Of a DNA stretch of 64,000 nt, positions 61,037 to 64,000 are shown one piece after another; the stretch's first letter is position 1; each line of letters starts with the position of its first letter. A program made the translations under genes and the position numbers. The DNA lies in the NCBI GenBank assembly GCA_018105865.1, contig CM030833.1, forward strand, positions 12,199,381 through 12,263,380, in the 5' to 3' direction. The notes under the pieces were generated by a model. That model had not been told where the DNA came from, searched no databases, and worked only from the letters and a program-made list of their open reading frames with translations. This stretch comes from Metaphire vulgaris (lineage: Eukaryota; Annelida; Clitellata; Crassiclitellata; Megascolecidae).

Positions 61037-61640
61037 AATGTCGATGACCGTATGAATGATCTCGGAATCAAACATGATCCGCAGGAAAGGCGACTATTCA
61101 TATCCATGTTGTGACTCGAACGATCTTACAGTTAATTGGTTCTCCAAATGGGATATAATAAATATGCCGTTGCTTTTGCGTTAAAAGGGACCATCGAGCA
61201 AAGACTTTGCATTATGTCTGGATAGACTGACCTGATCAGAGCTCTCAAGTACTTTGGCTGTCAAATTCCCTAAACCAAGCTCAGCGAAAATTAAAAGGAG
61301 TCTTTGCGAACCCTCAGATACTCCAGGTCTTCAGATAGACAAGGTATTCGACAATGTTTGAGGGAATTACTCATCTCGGAAATGCTCGGGCAGAAAACTA
61401 CGAAGAACTGCATGGTGGGAACACGTCGTCTCTGTATTATAAGCTTGGTTGTAATATGCCACTGTAGATCGATGTCTTCCATCCCCGTGCACACGGGCTT
61501 CCCCCGGCCCCGCCCCGACAACTCCGACATGGTTAGCGATGACGTTGCAGTGATTAAGAACCGATATCAGGGAAACTGATTCCGTGACGGCCGACTACTG
61601 TTGGACGATCGCCTGGGCAGAGTACTATTATAAGTGAAAG

Positions 61641-61822
61641 CGGTGGCGGCTCCAGGATTTGTTAAGTGGGGGGCCGGTGGGGGTGTCAACTTATAAGCAG
61701 AGGGCCAATCATTTGTTGGTAGGTACTAGGTATGTAGTAGTAAGTATAGGGTCACAACAGAGGGCTACCGGGGGTCCAGACATTCAATAGGGGGCACGGG
61801 CCCCCACGTGGAGCCGCCACTG
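61641..61822. mobile_element. MITE, CAGTGGCGGCTCC family, in intron 1 of the receptor
   Basis: Left end CGGTGGCGGCTCCAGGATTT, right end GTGGAGCCGCCACTG; perfect 8-bp TSD AGTGAAAG (61633-61640, 61823-61830). Confidence 0.9.
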
Positions 61823-62757
61823 AGTGAAAGGCAAATAGCATCGGACCTTTACCGACTTTTTACTAATACTAACACGCATTCCTGATAACTAGCAAGTGAT
61901 ATTGAAAAATTCTCACAAAACGTAGCTAATTTTGCGATTTCATTGTCATATTCCTCGCAATCCGTAAGAAATCCGTAAGAGTATAATGCCAGAATTTCGT
62001 CGAAATCTGTTGTCCAGCGTTGTATAAACACGGTGCTTCGAGTCTGTAACCTAAGACCCTACACTGGAGAGCTATGCAGGGTCTCTTGGCATCCAAGCAA
62101 TATAGAAGTGAATTTTGTCCAGAATAAAAAAAAACACGCAATTCGGAGCTATTTGCCAGAGTCCCGTAGTTAGGACTTTAATCACGCTGTGAAGCTGTGG
62201 ACAGTGAAACAACTACCGTATACAGCACGCAGATTAGGAAATCGTTTGCGACCTTTCTGCCTATCAGAACTTGGAGGAAAGGTGAAGAATATCACATAGA
62301 ACGCAATTTGTGATGGCTATAATGCAGCCTCCAAGCGGCTTTGACTTCAGATGCAAAATTCTGGAGCAACACAAACTGTGCTCGCATAGGAGACGCATGT
62401 CTGACTGTACATATTAATTATTAGATGTTGATTACTGCACCTGCATTTTAAAACTATTCTCCTCATTTGCATATCATCTACATTTCATTTTGATATAAAT
62501 GATAAAAATACATTCACAGTTGATATTCTCGAATGCAGTCACAAGGGAGCTAAATTGTTTTTGAACAGCCGCTTAGGCTATTTCATTTGCATTTGCATTT
62601 CATTCCATTTTATTTTATCTGTAGGCCTAATCTCGTATACGGTGCATTGACTTATGCTGGATGAAATATAGGTTGGAGGCACAATCGGATGAATCTTATG
62701 CGATATAATATAATTTGCCGTGTTTGTTTTATGAATAAAAAGGGGCATAATAGTTAC

Positions 62758-63216
62758 CAGTCCTTTAGGAGCATTCCTCCGGAAGAAAGCTTTGCAAGAT
62801 TCGCACGTGATTGCGTCAAAGTTATACCCGAGAGCCTTGTCCCCACACACGCCACACAGCTTAGCCCTGTTAGAGGAGGAGGAGGAGGACGACGACGACG
62901 ACGATCTTTGCCCCAAGAGACCGTTACTCCTCCCTCCTCCTCCTCCTCTGGCCGCCGGATTCTCAGAGGTCGACTGGATCGAAGAGTAGGCAAGGTACGA
63001 CCATCTGGACTCGGGTCTGTTCTCGGGGTTGCTGTGCGATATCCTGCTGACGAAGTCACGGTGGCAGTCCGAAGCGAGCGAAAAGGAAGGCAACGAATTG
63101 GAAAAGGCGAAGGAGGAAGACGAAGAGGAAAAGGAGGAGGAAGAGGGACATGCAAAGGAGGAGGACGAGGAGGAGGAGAGATGAGGATGACTGGAGACGG
63201 GAAAGCAGTTGGCCAT
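62758..63216 (-). CDS. HR96/NR1J-type nuclear receptor, N-terminal and first zinc finger exon
   Basis: A putative acceptor TTTTCGCTTATTCAG lies just upstream (about 63229), so the start at 63216 ([16 protein letters not shown]) probably follows a 5' UTR intron. Residues 1-118 are a serine/glycine-rich A/B region. The first zinc module (residues 121-141) is [19 protein letters not shown] with P-box CESCKA, then [10 protein letters not shown] and donor CTG/GTAACT at 62758 in phase 0. CESCK rather than CEGCKG in the P-box, and DKALGYNF, are diagnostic of the HR96/DAF-12 (NR1J) branch. The total protein is 482 residues, within family range. Confidence 0.92.
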
Positions 63217-63239
63217 CTCTTTCCACAGCTCGTTTCTGA

Positions 63240-63783
63240 ATAAGCGAAAAACATTCAAGTGAAACGCATGGATTTAATCAGAGACTATCGATGTGCTGAT
63301 AATAGCATGCGTCTACTTTATCACATTGCATGTCTATTGTTGAAATAATAAATTCAGTTTTAAAATTCTGCCTAACTGAGCCAAACTGACTGAAGTAATT
63401 AATAATTGTGATGTGAATGACTGATAAATTAACGAGTGAATGAAAGGACGACCGAACGAATAGCGAACGAAGGAAGAGAGGAGACACCAGGGCTTGTCAA
63501 CCTTCCTCTTCGCCAACGCTATAACAGTGCCAAATTCCTCACTACTCACTGCCAGAAACCAAGATTAAAATTAATAAATCTGGGGCATGGGTTTGGCAGT
63601 TTACAGAGAGTGGTGAGACAGATAACTGTTTACAGTTCGCGAGAGATAAGAGAAGGCATTTTATACCAGCGATGACATAATTATCAAAAATAATCTATTG
63701 TAAATTACGTCGACGACACGCGAAACCATTCAACTCAGAATAAGCGACAACTCGGTTAAACGAGACTCTCTTGCACTTCAAAC
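63240..63783. other. Upstream of the receptor coding start, nothing recognised
   Basis: AT-rich DNA, probably 5' UTR intron or promoter of the receptor. I cannot place a TATA box or first exon with confidence. Confidence 0.3.
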
Positions 63784-63970
63784 CAGTGGCGGCTCCACCG
63801 GAGGGGCAGGGAGGCTCATGCCCCCTATTGACTGCCTGGCCCCTCAGTGCCCCCCAGTTGGGATCCTATACTTAATGCTACATACATTAAACAACAAATG
63901 GTTGGCTCCCCATGATTAGAAGTTGCCACCATAACGGCCCCTCACTTGCCAAATTCTAGAGCCGCCACTG
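63784..63970. mobile_element. MITE, CAGTGGCGGCTCC family
   Basis: Left end CAGTGGCGGCTCCACC, right end TCTAGAGCCGCCACTG; flanks CTTCAAAC and CTTTAAAC (7 of 8). The interior is inverted relative to the 50702 and 61641 copies (AACAACAAATGGTTGGC; AGAAGTTGCCACC). Confidence 0.85.
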
Positions 63971-64000
63971 CTTTAAACTACGCACTGACAAGTACACATG

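Overview
This window looks like nuclear DNA from a bilaterian invertebrate, probably marine. Coding sequence is split into short exons by introns of 0.9 to over 10 kb. The rest is dominated by simple repeats (AAT, CT/GA, TA, TAC, CGG) and small transposons. The genes fit a lophotrochozoan or a non-vertebrate deuterostome; I cannot narrow it further from sequence alone. Several real exons carry single-base frame breaks next to triplet or homopolymer runs, which suggests consensus indels in a long-read assembly.

Four host genes are recognisable, all transcribed from the minus strand. (1) The first two coding exons of an SLC25A42-like mitochondrial carrier (763-324) run off the left edge. (2) An LZTS/N4BP3-family (Fez1-domain) coiled-coil protein has a large 3' exon (14952-13537) and an upstream exon (25982-25325), separated by a 10.4 kb intron full of transposons. 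(3) An Msx-type homeobox gene has two exons (49239-48689 and 47540-47029). (4) A complete HR96/NR1J-type nuclear receptor of 482 residues has three coding exons (63216-62758, 60260-60082, 59166-58356); donors, acceptors and phases all agree.

The remaining DNA holds mobile elements, many delimited to the base by inverted ends and target-site duplications (TSDs). Non-LTR retrotransposon remnants lie at 6.7-8.1, 9.2-11.0, 19.9-20.7 and 38.8-39.4 kb. A hAT transposase remnant lies at 2.0-2.4 kb. Three ~0.85-1.06 kb hAT-type non-autonomous elements have perfect 8-bp TSDs (4497-5552, 26019-26887, 37489-38342). At least five families of short hAT-like MITEs are present. A mariner/Tc1 element is nested in a minisatellite inside another MITE (22215-23607). 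There are two ~72-bp piggyBac-like miniatures, two tRNA-derived SINE heads and one 5S-rRNA-derived sequence.

Two dispersed signals are not explained by this annotation. A core close to CCTTTTTTGCTTGTC recurs about 19 times, including inside MITE families with different ends. The palindrome TAGGCCTA occurs 18 times by eye, where about one is expected by chance.
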